Of a stretch of 64,000 nucleotides of DNA, positions 1-14,300 are shown in pieces; position 1 is the first letter of the stretch; each line of letters starts with the position of its first letter. Where the stretch lies: contig JAUIRK010000898.1 in NCBI GenBank assembly GCA_030549495.1, positions 620,001 through 684,000 of the forward strand, written 5' to 3'. Both the position numbers and the translations under genes were made by a program. The notes beneath the pieces were generated by a model. The model searched no databases. It was not told where the DNA came from and saw only the letters and a program-made list of their open reading frames with translations. The stretch comes from Nectonema munidae. Its lineage: Eukaryota > Nematomorpha > Nectonematoida > Nectonematidae.

Positions 1-253
1 ATGATTAAGAGTAAAGTTTGGGTGAATAATAATTAGCCAAAAATACATTTATTATATTTAAAATGCTCCTCTTTTTTAAATGTTATAGACATTTAAATTT
101 ATTTATATGATTTAAAATAGTTCACTTTCTACAAAACTGTATAAAACTTATTTAGAAAAAGAATGACTTAAAAATTCACCTCATTCTTCATTTACAACTT
201 GTATTTTAAAATAAAAATAGATATAATCCTATTTTTGGAAACCATCACATGAA

Positions 254-392
254 TCGGCAGATGGCCTAGTGGTGGGAACGTAGGGTCTCGATCCTGATGG
301 TCTGGGTTCAAACCCCGATAGTGACTATCCTTAGTATCTGCTCAGATATGGAAGATTATTCTTCCCTTGGGTGCGATACTGACAACTAAAAA
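254..392 (+). repeat. tRNA-derived SINE
   Basis: A pol III A box (TGGCCTAGTGG, about 263-273) and B box (GGTTCAAACCC, about 305-315) stand 30-40 bases apart as in tRNA-derived SINEs. An unrelated stretch follows and ends in a short A-run near 390. The tRNA part does not fold into a proper cloverleaf by eye, so I do not call a tRNA gene. Confidence 0.6.
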
Positions 393-2312
393 AAAGCCAC
401 CTATTTCTAATCAAAAAAGTAATAAAAAAAGTATTCGAATTTTTCTAAAATAAAAATTGCCGTTATTGACCTAAAAAATCTACAAAAAAATGTCAAGTAC
501 CTGTCAAACCAAATCAAAAAACTAGTCTTTAGGTCTTTTCTAAATCCTAAACAAAAATTGACTTTTTATTGCTGATTTTGCTAACTAGTTTCGGAGTATA
601 AACTCCTTTTTCAAAGCAAATATATAAATGATAAAATAGTTTTAAATATTTAAAATTAAAAAAAAATTTTAAGTTTTTAATATTTAAATATTTAAAGAAT
701 TTTCAGTTTATCAAATATGTTTTTTTTATATTTATTATAATTATTTCACCTCAATGGGCATATCTGTCAAAGATTTTGTTTCTAAAAATGGACTTTATTG
801 ACTTTTGCTTGCCATGCTAATGAGGAACATCTCTTGATGTTGAAACTAAACGCCATCGAATAGAGATAGACAGTTGACACTCTAAATCAGAATTATACCC
901 GCTTTCTAAGTTTACATTCCACCTCTTCTCTGCTTTGAATGAAATAGAGAAATAGATAGATCACCTAACCTGAATCTTTAGGCAACCCATTAAAGAATGG
1001 GCCCCCCCACAAATTAAAGGGGGGGGGGTTTTTTTCGCTTCTTTTATTTTTTCCCTGTTTTATAAAAAAAAAAAGGTGGGGGAGATTTTTTTTGGTAAAA
1101 AAAAAAAATTTTAATAAAATTTTTCCATCTGGGTTTAATTTCCATTTTGTTTCAGAATTCAGTGTAATTTTAATTTAATTTTAAATTTAGATAAACTTAA
1201 TGCTTTGTACCAAATAATTGAAAAGTAAGACTTTTGCGAAAATGCATTTGGGCTGATGTTTCATGTAGCGGTCATTCCAAATAAATTGTTAAGCTATGGA
1301 GCTGGAGCCACCTGTTTGAAAACAATGGCTCGGGATTGGGAGCTGAAGCCATAGCTGCTGAAATATACTATCGCTCCGGACACCCAGGTCCGAATCCTAA
1401 CCCATTTTAAGCCAGCTCTCCAGTCCTGCTTCTTACTGTGGTTCTTCTTGGAAATAGAAAGCGTGGTTCTGTTTCCTGCAAAAAGGCTCTAATATATTTA
1501 CTCTCAACAATACATAAAAAAAACTTGGTCACATGCAATGCAATCTATCAAAATAAAATAAAGAACAAGCAAGTTTATTGAAAGAATGAGATGCCGAAAA
1601 ACTTATTTAAAAATACAAATATCGATTAAATTTGTATATACAAGTCCAAATACAATTGCATATAAACGTTAGAACCAATTTTGCAGGAATTTGCACTGTG
1701 AGTGTGACATAAAATAAACATCGTCTTCTTTAATTGCATAAAAACTCATGAAAAAGATAAGCAGGCGAATACTTTTCAAAAACATTTCGCTTAAGTCTTA
1801 ATTTCCAAATGGTCCATCTTAGCCTCTCATTTCTGTATTTTTCAGTGTATGGAAATATAGATAATATAACGAATGTGGCGATTTTATTTAAACATGGTCT
1901 GCACTATACCTTATATCAGGGTTTCCCAAACTATGTGATCTGAAGATGGCTTTTACAGTATTTCAGAATGCTTCATTTTATAATTTTATGAAACCTCCCT
2001 CGCCCTCTAAATCTTTGAAAGTCCGAGTCAGACTTACATTTTTAATTAACTGGTTATCGAACACAGTCGACTTTACAAAAATACGAATTGTCTGCTTTTA
2101 TTAATGCTTTTTAATACAAACCTTCTGCTTTACATTGGATATCGTCTGATTATTCTGGTCGATAACAAGTTAAAAAGTAACATGGGAATTCTTAACGGAA
2201 TATTATGTTTTATCTTATCTTATAATAATACTGCGTTCGTTAATTTGTGGTCAGATTTTTCAGATTTCCTTTTGTCATTTATTTATAATTTTAAATTTCA
2301 TTCATTTTCTAG
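393..2312. other. AT-rich, no gene seen; homopolymer block
   Basis: I see no coding exon here. At 1001-1110 there are C, G, T and A homopolymers back to back, which may mark unreliable consensus. 1280-1460 is somewhat GC-richer and contains the near-palindromic pair GCTATGGAGCTGGAG and GGAGCTGAAGCCATAGC, perhaps a degraded MITE. The region is probably intronic to IFT80. Confidence 0.4.
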
Positions 2313-2381
2313 GCACTGAATCTGGGTGCATAAAGTTGTGGTCGAATGTTTACTTCGTGAAGTTAGTTTTATCAGAAACAG
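2313..2381 (+). CDS. IFT80: IFT80 exon a (WD-repeat end)
   Basis: Acceptor ..ttctag at 2311-2312, donor gtttgc at 2382. It reads TESGCIKLWSNVYF, a WD repeat D-strand ending in the usual KLW, and matches GEDGQIKIWSKTG of vertebrate IFT80. It enters with two bases of a split codon and leaves in phase 1. It is the leftmost exon I can support. Confidence 0.8.
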
Positions 2382-5300
2382 GTTTGCACAAGCTTACTAT
2401 TCAATATTTGTGTCTATGAATCGAGTTTTCTATTTTTTCATATATCATCCTTTTTTCTGTTCAAAATTAACCAAAGAAATTTGATGCCTTTCTTTAAAAT
2501 CTGTCACTGAAGGCAATTCAAAGATTGAACTAAAATTTTAGCCTAGAACTGTCATAAAGTCACTTTGGGTTTTCTTCAAAAAAAATAAGTAAGGAATCGC
2601 AATGATACTAATTTTTATCCAAACAACCTATTAGTGAAAACGTGTTTTAAGTTAGAATTAAGAATGCTATTATCATTAGATTTTTTCATTTCCATTTGAT
2701 AGGCCGAGCCGTACTCAGAGGGGAAGGGGCAGTCACCCTCTACTCTAAAAAATTTCTCTCCGGCCCTGAGAAAAAATATTTAGGGGTTATACTGAAACTT
2801 TTGCTCTGGGGCGTTAGTGAGACTTTTGCACTTGGTCCGCGCATAGTGATGCGAGGGGCCTGTGTTGACTAAAGGTTAATCGATAAATGTACCTTGAAGT
2901 GTTTTCATTGAGAAGGCACAATTGCGCTGTTGTATCTTACTATGAAGAAATGAGGCTTGATATGGAACCCAAGACCTTGAGTACTGTAAAGCGAATAAGC
3001 TATAAAGCAATATTATAAAGTATAGTAATTATTCATACCTTTTTTTAAGATAAATGAATTTGCAATGTTTAATTCTGATTTCTATTAATATTCATTAGAA
3101 AAATGGAAGAAAACAAATTAAGATCCCAATTAATTTCATGTTCAGGCGTCAATCAGTTTTTTCCTAGTCCTTTCAAAACTCCAATGAACTTAGAATTCTT
3201 ACTTCTATATTCATCATTCTAATGATATTTTCGGTGAAGTATTATTTTCAAAATCAATAACCGTTTATTTTAAAACAGATGTTTTAAATGAAAAGCATTT
3301 CGATTTTGACGCTTAAAATTTTAAAACACCAATACATTCTTTGATTTGGTCAATCCTCAAAAACGTTTGCTCGTTTTAAATTATTGATTCTAAATTAAAA
3401 GTCTATAATCAGGAAGCAGATGAAAACAAATCCAATAAATCTATATTTATTATATATCAAGAAACAAAAATTATCATGGAAAAAGTTTCGCATCAGATGG
3501 TACATTTTTTCTTGGAAAAAAACATATTCTAGTTCATATATTTCAAGGTATAAATGAAAAGATATTTTATTTTCCTCTTTTAAATAATACTTATTTATTA
3601 CTAACATCTAAGTTACTAGTACTCACTAACTTGATTGCTTTTTTCTGTAAGTTTTTTTGCTATCAAAAATGAATTCCTTTTTAAATTACTCTTAAAAAAT
3701 ATATGTTTGCTCTGAGATAAAAGTGTTACATTAAATATAAGCCTTTGTGTCAGCTTTAGCATATATATATATATTTCTGATTTAGGTTTTGTTTTATCTT
3801 ATAATCAGAGCGAATAAAAGTCAATAAAGTCGTTATAATTTTTATTTTCGCTCAGAAAATATATTTGAACTTAATTTTACATATTTTTAAAAAGTTTTTT
3901 GGTCAATAAATTTTCCATTAAGGCAATAAAAGTGTATTTTTTTTGAAAAAAGTAATAAAATTTAAAGGCTTATATTTAGAACATTTTCAAAAAAATTTTT
4001 TTTTAAGATTTACGCTTTAGATATAATTTCAATGAAAAAAGGAATTTTTAAGACTTAACAACATAATTTTACAATATCGTGTAATTAATTGTTAAGTGCA
4101 AAAAAGTAATTAATTTATAGAAACCAAAAGCACAAAAAATAGCTCAAATTATTTTATATTAAGCCTGTTTCAAATACTTATAATAAAGATTTGGTGAGGC
4201 TGTTTCTAGAAATAAATCATACCTTCTGTTACTTCATGCAGGAATTTAACTAAAGATTTGGCAAAATAAAAACCTAAAAATGAAAAATTTGATGATAAAA
4301 AAAAGAAGACACTTTTTAAATAATTGTTGAAGCATGTTTTTTGGAAAATATTTGCAAATATTTTGGTAGGAACATTTTCTAACCCACAAAATACTCATTC
4401 ATCACTCTAGCACTGTTTTCTAGATGTATTCTTTTTATTTAATAAAAATTGATTTGTTCATCTTGAAAATTATAGGCTACATTTGTTGCTCACTTAAAGC
4501 GAAGTCTCTTAAAAATTTCTTCAAACAAACTACCCACTATTTCTTGTTTCGCCTAACGTTATTGTTACACATTGTATCAAAAACTTATTTTGTATACCTA
4601 TTAATCATTCCGTTTTTCAAAAGATTAACAAAATAAGATAGCTTATCATATCTCTCTCTCAGATACTTAATTAATCCATATGTATTTAGCGGTCAGTGAA
4701 GGGAAACACGTGGTATCTCATCTCAAATATGCTTACTGTCTATTTTCTTTGTTTTAGGGCCTTGTATTTACTCACTGACATGGAGTTTTGATGGAAAGAG
4801 AATCGCTTACACAAATAATGAAAGAATTTCCATCGTATCCACTTCACTTTCACAGGCAGCAAAGTCTTACCCAGCATCTTCAAAGTATACGGTAAACATT
4901 TTTTGCGTTCAAGGGAGGAACATTTTTTTCTAATTCGACGCGGCAGATGGCCAATCGTGAATTGAACTACTACCTTGACTAGATCAGTAGACAGACAGTG
5001 GTGCTGCAGGAAATTTCATTTAGTGAACTTTATGGTATAATACACTTATTAGCTACGTATAGTATATATTAGTGATAAGTGTATGATGTAGTTTCCATAG
5101 CCATATTCCTTAATTTTCGTCGATATGTCAATTTTTATCGATAAATTATTCTGGCAGATAAATAAACATATGTTAAAAATATATAATATTAGATAAGCAA
5201 AGTGAATTTTGTTTTATTTTTTTCTAAAATCTGTTTCTACAGTGTGATCTTCAGGGGAAAATGGATTCTTTTGAGAAAGGTACTTAAGAAACTAATAAAA

Positions 5301-8300
5301 AGAATACCATTAAAATTTTATACTGTTTAACTACTGTAGTCATGTCTGATGTGCAGCTTGTCTTTTTGTTTTAACAGATTATAATTAATTTACTTGAAAG
5401 GCGAAGTGAATTCAACTAGCAATGGGCGTCTTCAATCATGGCGAATGTGAAATGAAGCGATTTCACATGTTTCTCTCAAGCATGATGAATTAATTAATTC
5501 TATCCTGATTGTGCTATTCCCTAATTGAAATTAATAAGTCTTTGCTTCTTGTGTATACTCGATATTTCACTTGTAGTTAGCCCTTACAGGAATGCAAACG
5601 GGCTCTTTACGTCAAGCAAAAGTATACAAGTAAGTAATAAGCTTGCAAACATTTAAATATAAAATATAAAATATTTATTTACTGAATGCTAAAAATCGGA
5701 AAAAAATTCAACACATCTCACTTATAACTTAAAATAAATAGATTTAAAATATTGGAGAAAAGAGAGATGATCTCTTAAAATATTAGTTATTAATCATAGG
5801 ATGCGAAAATTTTACTTCAACTTTGCTAAATTCTTCTGTTATAAGTTATCAAGTTTGAAAATCAAAATATTACGAGAATAAGTTGTAAGAAAAATTTCCA
5901 TGGAATAAAGAGTAATAAACATTTAAAATGATGAGTTAACACTAAAAGAGCAGGAACATTATTTGGATTTAAAATTTTAAGAGTTTTAATATTTTTATAC
6001 AACACTTGAATTTGTCTTTTCATTTTTTAAAGAAAATGTTCCATTAAAATTGCTTTCAAATGTTCAAAACAATTGTTTTTTTACATCTTTTGAATATCTC
6101 ATTTTTATTTCAAATATAAGTTTTTTATGTCTCTTTTTAAATCATCATCATCCATTCGCCCTTCCGGGCATGGCAGTTTTCCCAGCTAACCAGGGTTGGC
6201 CATTTGTTTGCAGCTTCTTTTCCATGTTTTTCTCTTTAAAATCTCTTTTTAAATGATACTATAAAAATTTCATCTTGCGTCAATTGACGCTTTTCGGCAT
6301 TTTGATTAAAAAATTGCTCATTCTAGTGTTACATTAATTTCTAATCTAGAAAAGTATCGTTAACTGTTGGATAAAATTTTTCATTCACTTGTTGCCTGTT
6401 TCATTAATTTTAATTTCCTTGAACAGTGGACGGCGCATGATGCAATCGTTATTTCTTTATCATGGCACTCACAGCAGTCTTTGCTTTTGTCATGTTGTGA
6501 GAAAGGAGAAGTTAGGTTGTGGAGAATAACAAACTGCTTGCAAGCTCTCAATCAAAATTCCTACTTGTCTTCTTCCAAATCTTCACAGTGTGAGAGTCAT
6601 CGTGGTGCCATTGTGACACGCGTTTCCTGGCTAAACTTCAGCAATCACTATTTCACTTTTTCTAGTCGTCAAGCTTCTATACTAGGTTCTTTTTTAACAT
6701 TTTTATGATCAAAAATGATTTGGTTGAGTATAGAAAAGGTTAATTTTTACACCTTTTTAGATAAACAGAATAACACTGGCACTTTTATATTTACTAGATA
6801 TGACAAAGGTAGATGAGTGCTAATATATTTTCTTTTGAATAGATATAGCGACATCACTTGCTTTTCCGATGGCATAGCTGTAAAATTAAATAGCTCCTAC
6901 ACCAAAATACAGAGTTTTAGAAAGTCTATCTACATTACCCTTATCTTTGTGTGACTTTGAGTTTATAGACAGAGCGTGTTTGAGAATTTGATTTACAAAG
7001 TTTGTTAGGATTTTCACATGGAATTTCTTTATCGTGAATAAAAATATGCCGTATATGCTCAAGTATAAATTGTTCCAAGTCGAATTTCCTTTGACTTGAG
7101 TATAAGCCGAACTGAATGAATCTTTATTTGAGTATAAGCCGAACTGAATGAATCTTTTATATAAGTTAAAAAAAACTAAAAACTACAAGAATAATGTTTT
7201 AATTCTCATTAAAACAAATAGAAAGCATATACCTAGAATCAATTTTCGTTATGACTGATAAATCAAAACTTTTTTAATTGATAATGTGAACAAAATCATT
7301 GATTATTATCATTGCTATCGCTATGGAAGTTCTAAATGGGCTTACTTCTTCATTCAATTTTACGGGAAAGTTATGGAAAGATGTGACAGTTAGAGCTTGA
7401 TTTATACCGAGTTTTTGTGTTATGCCTTCTTAATATTTGACAGCTATTGTGCATCGTTTCAGTATCTTTGGTGGAGATATCTTTCTCATTACTCTGTTTA
7501 GCCTATAAATCGACATTTAAAAAGTGTGTAAATTTGTAATTATCTTAAATCAGCGTATATTTTAATATCTGTTTTTAGTGACTAATAAAATACAGTAGAT
7601 CCTCGTTAAGTCGGACTACATGGGGGAGAAGGGTGTCCGACTTAACAGAGGGTCCTGCTTCCGCACGCAACACTTTATCACAAAGCCCATGCGTATTTCT
7701 GAAGCGCCATAACCACCATCACTGGCAGTAAAATCATTAATTCCCATATGTCTCGCTAACTTTTGAGCAGCATCTTGAATAGGAATCCCTCGAACTTTTA
7801 CACCGCATCATCGTTGCTGCACAAACGATTTCGTTAGCGCTTCTTCCAAATTTCCATCCTTAGAAACTCACATCCTTTTTCTATTTCCAAGAGAAAAATT
7901 TTCACGACCTTCAGTCACATTTTACTTTACAGAAAAGGCTAGGAGTTTATCTTTATCTTTCCTCACAGTTTGTTTCTTGACAAACACTTTTCACAGTTGC
8001 TCCAGCTCCTAATTTGTGAATAAGTTCAAGTTTCTTGGTCACTGATAGAGTCACAAGCTTTTGAGCGTTGGTTGTACGTCTTTCAGGTATTTTGCAAGAA
8101 AATATTGAAGAAAAATGGAGATGAACACTTCTACAACTTGATAGAACCACAACAAACTTTGGAATACCGTCAAAATTTAGAATGACCGCCAACTATCTAT
8201 TCAGTAAAAACAGATAAAATGACTGCTGTAAACCAAAGCGAAATTAAAAATGTCAAAGAAAACGGCCGCTTGTAAGCCTATGAAGGCAAACATTTGTATT

Positions 8301-11300
8301 CTCGGTTACAGTCCGCCTTATCCGTGAACGAGGGTCTACTCTAATGAAATTAAAACACTCGACGTATACTCTAGTTTTTGTGGTACGTGGAAATATATAT
8401 TATAAATACGATCCATCAAGCTAGGGGTCTATATCTTTTTCTATTCCTTTACCCTTCTATTTTGGCATAGGAATTTCATTTTATATTGTTGGTTGAGATG
8501 ATTATGTGATATTTAAAAAAAATAAATACGAAGAATAGAAAAATGTACTTATAAGTGATGAAAATTAATTTGTATTTGTCGAAAGAACCACGTAATCTGT
8601 ATTCTCCTTGTCAAATAACTCTCTAACTTCACAGTGTAAGCAGTATTGTGATGAATCACAATGTCTTTGCAAATAGTTATTATCTTTTGATTCATTCGTT
8701 TGCTGCACAAAAAATGTGTACCTTAATTGGCAAATCTGTGTTATTAAATCATTTTAAAAATTCGTAGTGAACAAACAGAAACAATATTATTTTTGCATTT
8801 GATTGCAAACGTCAAACTCGATGAAATATTTAAACAAAAAATATTGAATAGAGAAACTGTGGTTTTTAATCATATGTCTATATTTGGGTTTTTTTACCTA
8901 GGCTATATAAGCTGTATTAGATATGTAGGAAAAAGTTAAACCGGAACTACATATGTAACGCATAAAAAATTTCATACATTTCATCCTGATCCTACACCTC
9001 ATACTCTGTATATATTAAAAGTTTGAATGTTCTAAAATTTGAAAATAATTTAATTATTCATTTTTGCAGACTCTAAAATGAATCAAGTGTGTAGAGTTAG
9101 TCTGGATCATGATTCAAACATCGTTGGCTGCAATCTCTTCCATTCACTCTCTCCATCAAATAGCTTTTGCGCTGTTAAAACTCTTTCTCGCGATTTCAAA
9201 ATAATGGAAATAGGGAAAAGGTAAATCTTCATTGCCATCTTGTCCTACATTCGCTTTCTTGTCGTTTAAAACGTTCTTTTTCTCTTCTTACGCATACCCT
9301 TTTGTGTTTTAGTTTGAAAAAAATCGATAAATTATTCTAATTTCACAGAATCACGAAATACAAATGCATCCGTGTTGAGCCTATTTCGAATGCTAAAGTT
9401 CATGTTTTCAGCAAAAATCTTGATCTAGATGATGAAGTTACGCCCAAAGATTTTTCGCATATCATCACATACTGTGTTGCTCATGACAGAATGGTTCTCC
9501 TTACTCTTAGTTCTGCCCTTATTTATACGTACACCTTTTCTTAACTATAAATGCATAAATCGCTATAAATTCTGATATATACGTGAAAGTGTTGTTAAAC
9601 TTTATTTGAGTTGAGAGAAGATAAAATATGATTTTGTTGAAATATAATTAACTTTTTTTTAAATTTAAATTAATTTTACACAGAATACAAAAATAGAACT
9701 TTAAATTAAAATTATAAATGATTATTTATAATTTCATTGGGCCCAAGAAGAATCTGCATCATCAATTCAACCATTTTTTTGTTAATACTTCATTTTTCAG
9801 ACTTAAACTCTTTTGTTCATGACAGAATGTTTGTGTGTTTAATTTTTCATAAATTTGATTGTTCATTTTTTTAGTTTTATTTTTTTTGGTTATATAATGA
9901 AAATTGTCAAGTTTATCTTATTGTGAAAATAAGTAAGGATACGAGGAAATAAAGGAACAAAAAGCTTTTTCAAAAAAGCGATATATTTTATGTTCAACAA
10001 GAACTCTTTATCAAGTGAGCAAAGCGTTTGAAGTTGAAATGAAATGACGCCAGGTTTCTATGTGTATGTAGAAAACAGTTGCGTTTGTGATGAGTGTGAA
10101 TCAATTTACGTGGTTGTAATTTATGAAAGTTGTAAAATGAGGCTATGCTGCAGTTGCAAAAGGCCGTGTAGGAAACGGTAGGTTTTGAGTGTGAAATAGT
10201 CCATGTAGTTGTAATTTTGTGGGTATTCAAAAAGGTTTTGATGGATATTGGGTATAGGAATTCTTTTGTTGATCGAGTTTAGTTTTTGGGAATACCATGC
10301 TTCCATAAAAGTAGCCTTTTTTCTGTAGTAAGGTGTAAAATTTCCAAAGTAAACGTTAAGATGTGCGAAGGTTTATTTATCTCTTGGTTGTTAATTGTTA
10401 AAGGGTTGGCGGAGTTTTTTGCTAATGAGGTATTCTTCAATATTGTTGTTGCGTTAATGCAATCTTGTTTTTAACAGGCGGGATGTTTGTCCAATATAAA
10501 TAGACTGACATGTGTCACAAATTAATTTGTGTATAACATTTTTCTTTTGTAGAGGATCTTTATTTTCTAGTTTATTGTGAGGTAAATGACACGCAAGTTT
10601 ATTTGAAGGTTTGGCGATAACTTGGATTGCATGTTTTTTGAGTGTGGATTTAAGTTGGCTGAAAATTTTTGAATTGTCGTTTGATTGGTGTTGTTTTTTA
10701 TTTCTTGAGTTTTGCCTTTTTAAACTTCTTGAGAAGGTGTGGTTGTAAGGATGATTTGAGAGAAAATCTAAGTATCGAAAAGTGTGATTAAATTTGAAGT
10801 ATAGTTCTCATTTGAAATATGTCTTTTTTGTTTATTAAACAGTCTAAGAAGGATATCTCATTGTTGGATTCTATTTCATGTGTGAATTGTAAGTTGTTTG
10901 GTAATTGCAAAATGTCATCTACGTATCATGTTAAGGATTAGGGAAATAAGAAGGAGTAGATTTCAGGTGAATTTTCATATCATCGATTACCAGATTTGCA
11001 ATGATATCGCTCAAGAAATTTCCCATCGTAGTTCCACCTATCTTTCTATAAATTTTGTTCTTAAAGGTAAGATAATTATCATCTTGCCATGCCATGAAGA
11101 TAGAGGCTATCGACTGCCCTCCAGGCGCCAAACCCATCAAATCCAACGCTCCCCATTGGTCATGAATATTGGACGGTGCATGGAGTTGGCGCCTCCCTGT
11201 TAACAACAGTTGTATTAACTGCCTGACCAATGAAAGATTGAAGGCACCTTCCACTGGATCAGCGACTATTTAAGGGCAGCCACGCACAGGCCCCCTCATT

Positions 11301-14300
11301 TCATCGGGGGAGAGTTTCCTATATTTTTTGAGATCTAGGTGCTTTAATTTTTTGAAAGAGCTTCCAGTCCAGCTTTAAGAGGAACCGAAGTAACAAAGAG
11401 ATTTTATGTCGAAACTTGCCAAAGTGTTGTCATTGGTGAGAATGATTCTGCTGAATTTTTTAATAAAATCTTAAGAGTTTTTATATAATGGATCCTTTGA
11501 ATTTGTTGTAAGTACTGAACAGCTGGATAGGTATTTGCTTATTTCATAAAAACGAGAATTATCGTAGCATTATCGGAATTTGAGGTAATTGGTGTGTTCA
11601 TTTTATGGATTTTCGCCAATCGATAAAGAAAACGATAGGATGAGACATTGGAATGAAAACCTTTATACTCTTTATAGGTAAATCTTTCTTTTTTGTTTAA
11701 TTTATGTAAAAACCTGTTGAATGATGTTTGAGAAATCGATAACGGCTTATAGGTAGGAACACATCATTAACCCCCTTAATTATCAGTTTTTGTTAATTTT
11801 GTTCATATAAATAAGTACAATATAAGCCCTAAAACGTTGAAAACACCACAAGTAATTTTTATTACTTAAATCCCTCACTTGCTCACATGTAATGCTGATT
11901 CGACTCGTATTAGATAAGTTGGTTGTTATAGTTTTCTCATTAAATTTCACTCTTCATTTTTCGTAACAAGTTAAAAAGCCTAAGTCAAAATTTTAATATT
12001 TCAAAATGTGTAAATAACACTGGTCAACAAATTTTTATTTTTTTTCTTTGGCAGACCATCTAGGAGTGTTTTCTGGGGTTTTGAAGGTCGCTGATTACGA
12101 ATATAACATTGGTTTTGTCTGATTGGCTCTAGTTTAGAAGATACTGATAGCCTCAAATAAGCCTAAACTGCTAAAATTCTCCCTGAAATACTTCAATATA
12201 GAAGCAGTAAATAATAATATCAGAAAATACATAATAATTATTATGTATGTAGTGTTTTTAAAACAGTATTTAAGAATTTTCTTTTTAATTCTTTTCCTTT
12301 TTTATTCCAGAGTTGAAAATGAGTTCCAGAGAGAAAATGAGTTCTTCTAAAAGACGTTGTAGATATGAACCGGATGTCTTTTGTTACATCTGTGGACAGT
12401 ATATGATGGCACAACAAAAGAGGAATATTACAGACTTTGTCAAGAGGGCGTACAAAGCATACTTCGATATGAAACTAGGTGACCAAGATAAGTCTTGGGC
12501 CCCACATATGGTGTGCAAAACCTGTGTAGAAAGTCTCCGCGGTTGGACCAATGGTAAGCTGAAGTTGAAGTTTGCTGTACCAATGGTGTGGAGAGAGCCC
12601 AAGAATCATTTTGATGACTGCTACTTCTGTATCAATGATATGACGGGGTTTAACAAGCACAAGAAAGCAAATTGGCAGTATCCGAGCCTGGATTCTGCTA
12701 TCCGTCCTGTTGCGCACTCTGAGGATCTACCTGTGCCTGTTTTCACCAGTCTGCCTGAAATCGATGAAACCGAAGAGATTCCAGCTGATCTTTCAATATC
12801 AAGTGGTGATAGCTGTAGTGACTATGAAGAACCCTCAAATGGCCCTCAGCTTTTCAATCAATCTGAACTTAATGACCTAGTGCGAGACCTTTGTTTGTCG
12901 AAGGAGCAGTCTGAAGTTCTTGCATCACGACTCCAAGAGAAAAACATTCTTGATTCTGGCACAAAAGTAACATACTATAGGACAAGGGAAGGCAGCTTGC
13001 TTCGTTTCTTTTCTAAAGAAGATGACCTGGTCTTTTGTAATGACGTTTCTGCACTTCTTAACTGCATGGGGATCTCGTCATATGACCCAGCAGATTGGCG
13101 TCTCTTTATAGATAGCTCGAAATCAAGTCTAAAAGTTGTACTTTTGCATAATGGCAATAAGTTTGCTCCTGTACCAATTGGCCATTCTACCAAGATGAAA
13201 GAAGAGTATGATGGTATCCAATTTGTTCTTGAAAAACTAAATTACAACACTCATAAATGGCTGATTTGTGTGGACTTGAAAATGGTGAATTTTCTGCTTG
13301 GTCAGCAAAGTGGGTACACAAAGTATCCCTGCTTTCTTTGTTTGTGGGATAGCAGAGCAAGAAACCAGCACTGGAGAAGGGAGAACTGGCCAGAACGAGA
13401 AAGTCTCGAAGTCGGCACAGCCAACGTCATCAATGAGCCTTTGGTACCCAGGGATAGAATCATCTTCCCTCCATTGCACATAAAACTAGGGCTCATGAAG
13501 CAGTTTGTTAAGGCGTTGAACAAAGATGGGGATTGCTTCAAGTACATATGCAGGCAATTTCCAGGTCTTTCCATCGAAAAAGCTAAAGGTGGCATCTTCG
13601 ATGGACCTCAGATTCGAACGCTCATGAGGGATTCTGACTTCACTAATCATATGAACAGGGTTGAGTTAAATGCTTGGGTGTCCTTCACAGATGTAGTGAC
13701 AAACTTTTTGGGAAATCACAAAGCTGATAATTACAAGCAATTGGTCCGTAAGATGCTTACTGCATACGAAAAACTAGGGGCAAATGTGAGCATTAAAGTT
13801 CATTTCTTGTTTAGCCACCTCGACAGATTTCCTGGTAATCTTGGTGATTACAGTGAGGAGCAAGGAGAGAGATTCCATCAAGACATCAAAACAATGGAAG
13901 AGAGGTATCAAGGCAAATGGGATGAGCACATGATGGCAGACTACTGCTGGAACCTTTTGAGAGACTGTCCGAAAGTTGCTCACAAGCGAAAATCGTATAA
14001 ACGTCAATTTCACTTTTGTGAATAAAATATTGTTTTGTGTGTTCATTGTAACTAAGAATCTAGTGTATAATAAATGCTTTGCATTAAAATTCAGTAAATT
14101 TTTAGCAAATTTTTTGTATATTCTCGAAATCTATGAAAAGTGTTCAGTTATTATAGGATAAATGAAATGATGTTATATCTAACTTAACTTGTTAGATTGA
14201 GATTTTACACTGTCTTTGTGGTTTTAGATTATCATAAAAATCAATATCTGACATTTTTGCACTATTTAGCCGTTTTTTGTACGTTTAGTTATGGTCGCTA

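Noticed and set aside
254-330. tRNA gene
   Set aside because: A and B boxes are good but the arms do not pair as a cloverleaf by eye, and the sequence continues as a SINE-like tail.
4930-4990. Further SINE copy (CGGCAGATGGCC)
   Set aside because: Only about 12 bases agree with the SINE at 254; no B box follows.
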